In this document: positions 12,832 through 13,447 of the stretch, piece after piece
Numbering within the stretch: position 1 is the stretch's first letter
Layout of the letters: every line of letters begins with the position of its first letter
From: an uncultured Collinsella sp.
GTDB taxonomy: Bacteria; Actinomycetota; Coriobacteriia; Coriobacteriales; Coriobacteriaceae
NCBI GenBank assembly: GCA_900554595.1
Contig: USHZ01000033.1
Coordinates: 1-13,447, forward strand
Reading direction: 5' to 3'
DNA length: 13,447 bases
The notes under the pieces: generated by a model
Databases searched by the model: none
What the model saw: only the letters and a program-made list of their open reading frames with translations
What the model was told of the DNA's origin: nothing
Made by a program: the position numbers and the translations under genes

Positions 12832-13447
12832 ATGCTGCAGAAAATCCAACGTTTTGGCGGAGCCATGTTCGCGCCCGCCATGCTGTTTTCTATATCAGGC
12901 CTCATGGTCGGCATCTCCGCCCTCGCCACGACCGTAGACATCGTCGGTGACCTCGCCGTATACGGAACGCCCTGGTACTTTTTTTGGACCATCGTCCAAC
13001 GCGGATCATGGACGGTCTTCAAGCGTCTGCCGCTCCTGTTTGCCATCGCGCTGCCCATCGGCCTTGCTCAAAAGCAACCGGCGCGCTGCTGCCTCGAGGC
13101 GCTCGCGGCCTATTTTGCCTACTGCTTCTTTTTGAGTGAAATGATCGGGATCAGCGGCAATAACCTGGGCCTCATGTATCCCTCGCCCCTGGCCCCTGCC
13201 ACCGGCATCACCGTCATTGACGGCATCAAGACGCTCGACACCGGCATTATCGGACCGCTGACAGTCTCGACCATCGTCGTTGCGATCCACGACCGCTTCT
13301 ACGACGCCAAGGTTCCCGATTGGCTCGGTACCTTCTCGGGCTCCTCGCTGGTCTACCTCATCAGCTTTTTTGCCGTGCTCGCCCTTGCCGCCATCTCGGC
13401 CGCCATCGTGCCCTCCGTATACGCAATGACCGAAACGCTGCGCCATG
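12832..13447 (+). CDS. PTS transporter EIIC, alpha-glucoside type (partial, 3' end beyond window)
   Basis: The window holds the first 205 codons of a membrane PTS permease that imports and phosphorylates a sugar. The start MLQKIQRFGGAMFAPAMLF is characteristic of the GlvC/AglA/MalB alpha-glucoside branch of the glucose superfamily. FKRLPLLFAIALPIGLAQKQPARCCLEALAAYFAY, about 65-100 residues in, and TLDTGIIGPL followed by AIHDRFYDAKVPDWLGTFSGSS are further EIIC hallmarks. Several hydrophobic spans are visible. Full-length relatives are about 520-550 aa with a C-terminal EIIB domain, so most of the protein lies outside; whether EIIB is fused cannot be seen. The ATG has GGAAGG six bases upstream. 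The gene is divergent from the TreR-like repressor and has an operator-like palindrome just after its -10 box, so it is probably the repressor's main target. The substrate could be maltose, trehalose or another alpha-glucoside. A phospho-alpha-glucosidase gene may follow. Confidence 0.9.
   Translation, partial: MLQKIQRFGGAMFAPAMLFSISGLMVGISALATTVDIVGDLAVYGTPWYFFWTIVQRGSWTVFKRLPLLFAIALPIGLAQKQPARCCLEALAAYFAYCFFLSEMIGISGNNLGLMYPSPLAPATGITVIDGIKTLDTGIIGPLTVSTIVVAIHDRFYDAKVPDWLGTFSGSSLVYLISFFAVLALAAISAAIVPSVYAMTETLRH

Noticed and set aside
13006..13446. Minus-strand open frame at the right end
   Set aside because: It is antisense to the PTS EIIC reading frame, which has clear family motifs and a ribosome site. 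The minus-strand product is a low-complexity charged sequence with no recognisable fold.

Overview
The window looks like chromosomal DNA of a Gram-positive, GC-rich gut actinobacterium of the class Coriobacteriia, most probably Collinsella. This is inferred from the strong G/C third-position codon bias, the twin-arginine signals on exported proteins, and the combination of maltodextrin enzymes with a CUT1 sugar ABC transporter. No marker gene is present to prove the genus.

Layout. (1) 1-1312, minus strand: a secreted coiled-coil cysteine peptidase (PcsB-like coiled coil plus a CHAP/NlpC-P60-type domain) with its own promoter and a downstream hairpin. (2) 1581-2642, plus strand: galE, UDP-glucose 4-epimerase, with its own promoter and terminator. 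(3) 2861-6762, plus strand: malQ (4-alpha-glucanotransferase) and glgP (alpha-glucan phosphorylase), the cytoplasmic pair that converts maltodextrins to glucose and glucose-1-phosphate. (4) 6763-7216: a gene-free stretch between two converging terminators. It holds a regular array of three 57-bp inverted-repeat units at an exact 80-bp period. (5) 7217-11581, minus strand: a complete sugar ABC operon in the order lipoprotein binding protein, two permeases, MsmX/UgpC-type ATPase, with hairpins in two intercistronic gaps. (6) 11888-12607, minus strand: a TreR-like GntR/UTRA repressor. (7) 12832 to the end, plus strand: the N-terminal part of a PTS EIIC of the alpha-glucoside type, divergent from the repressor and cut by the window edge.

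How it fits together. The ABC system probably imports alpha-linked oligosaccharides. MalQ and GlgP break them down, and GalE links the hexose pool to UDP-sugars. The PTS brings in an alpha-glucoside as its phosphate. Near-palindromic 12-mers close to TTGTTTAAACAA lie at the promoters of malQ, of the ABC operon, of the repressor gene and of the PTS gene, and resemble TreR-type operators. The window may therefore be one regulon under the TreR-like repressor. A second 13-bp motif (ACCRTTCACCGAA) lies upstream of both malQ and the ABC operon at nearly the same distance from the start codon. The most unexplained structure is the 80-bp-period array between glgP and the ABC operon.
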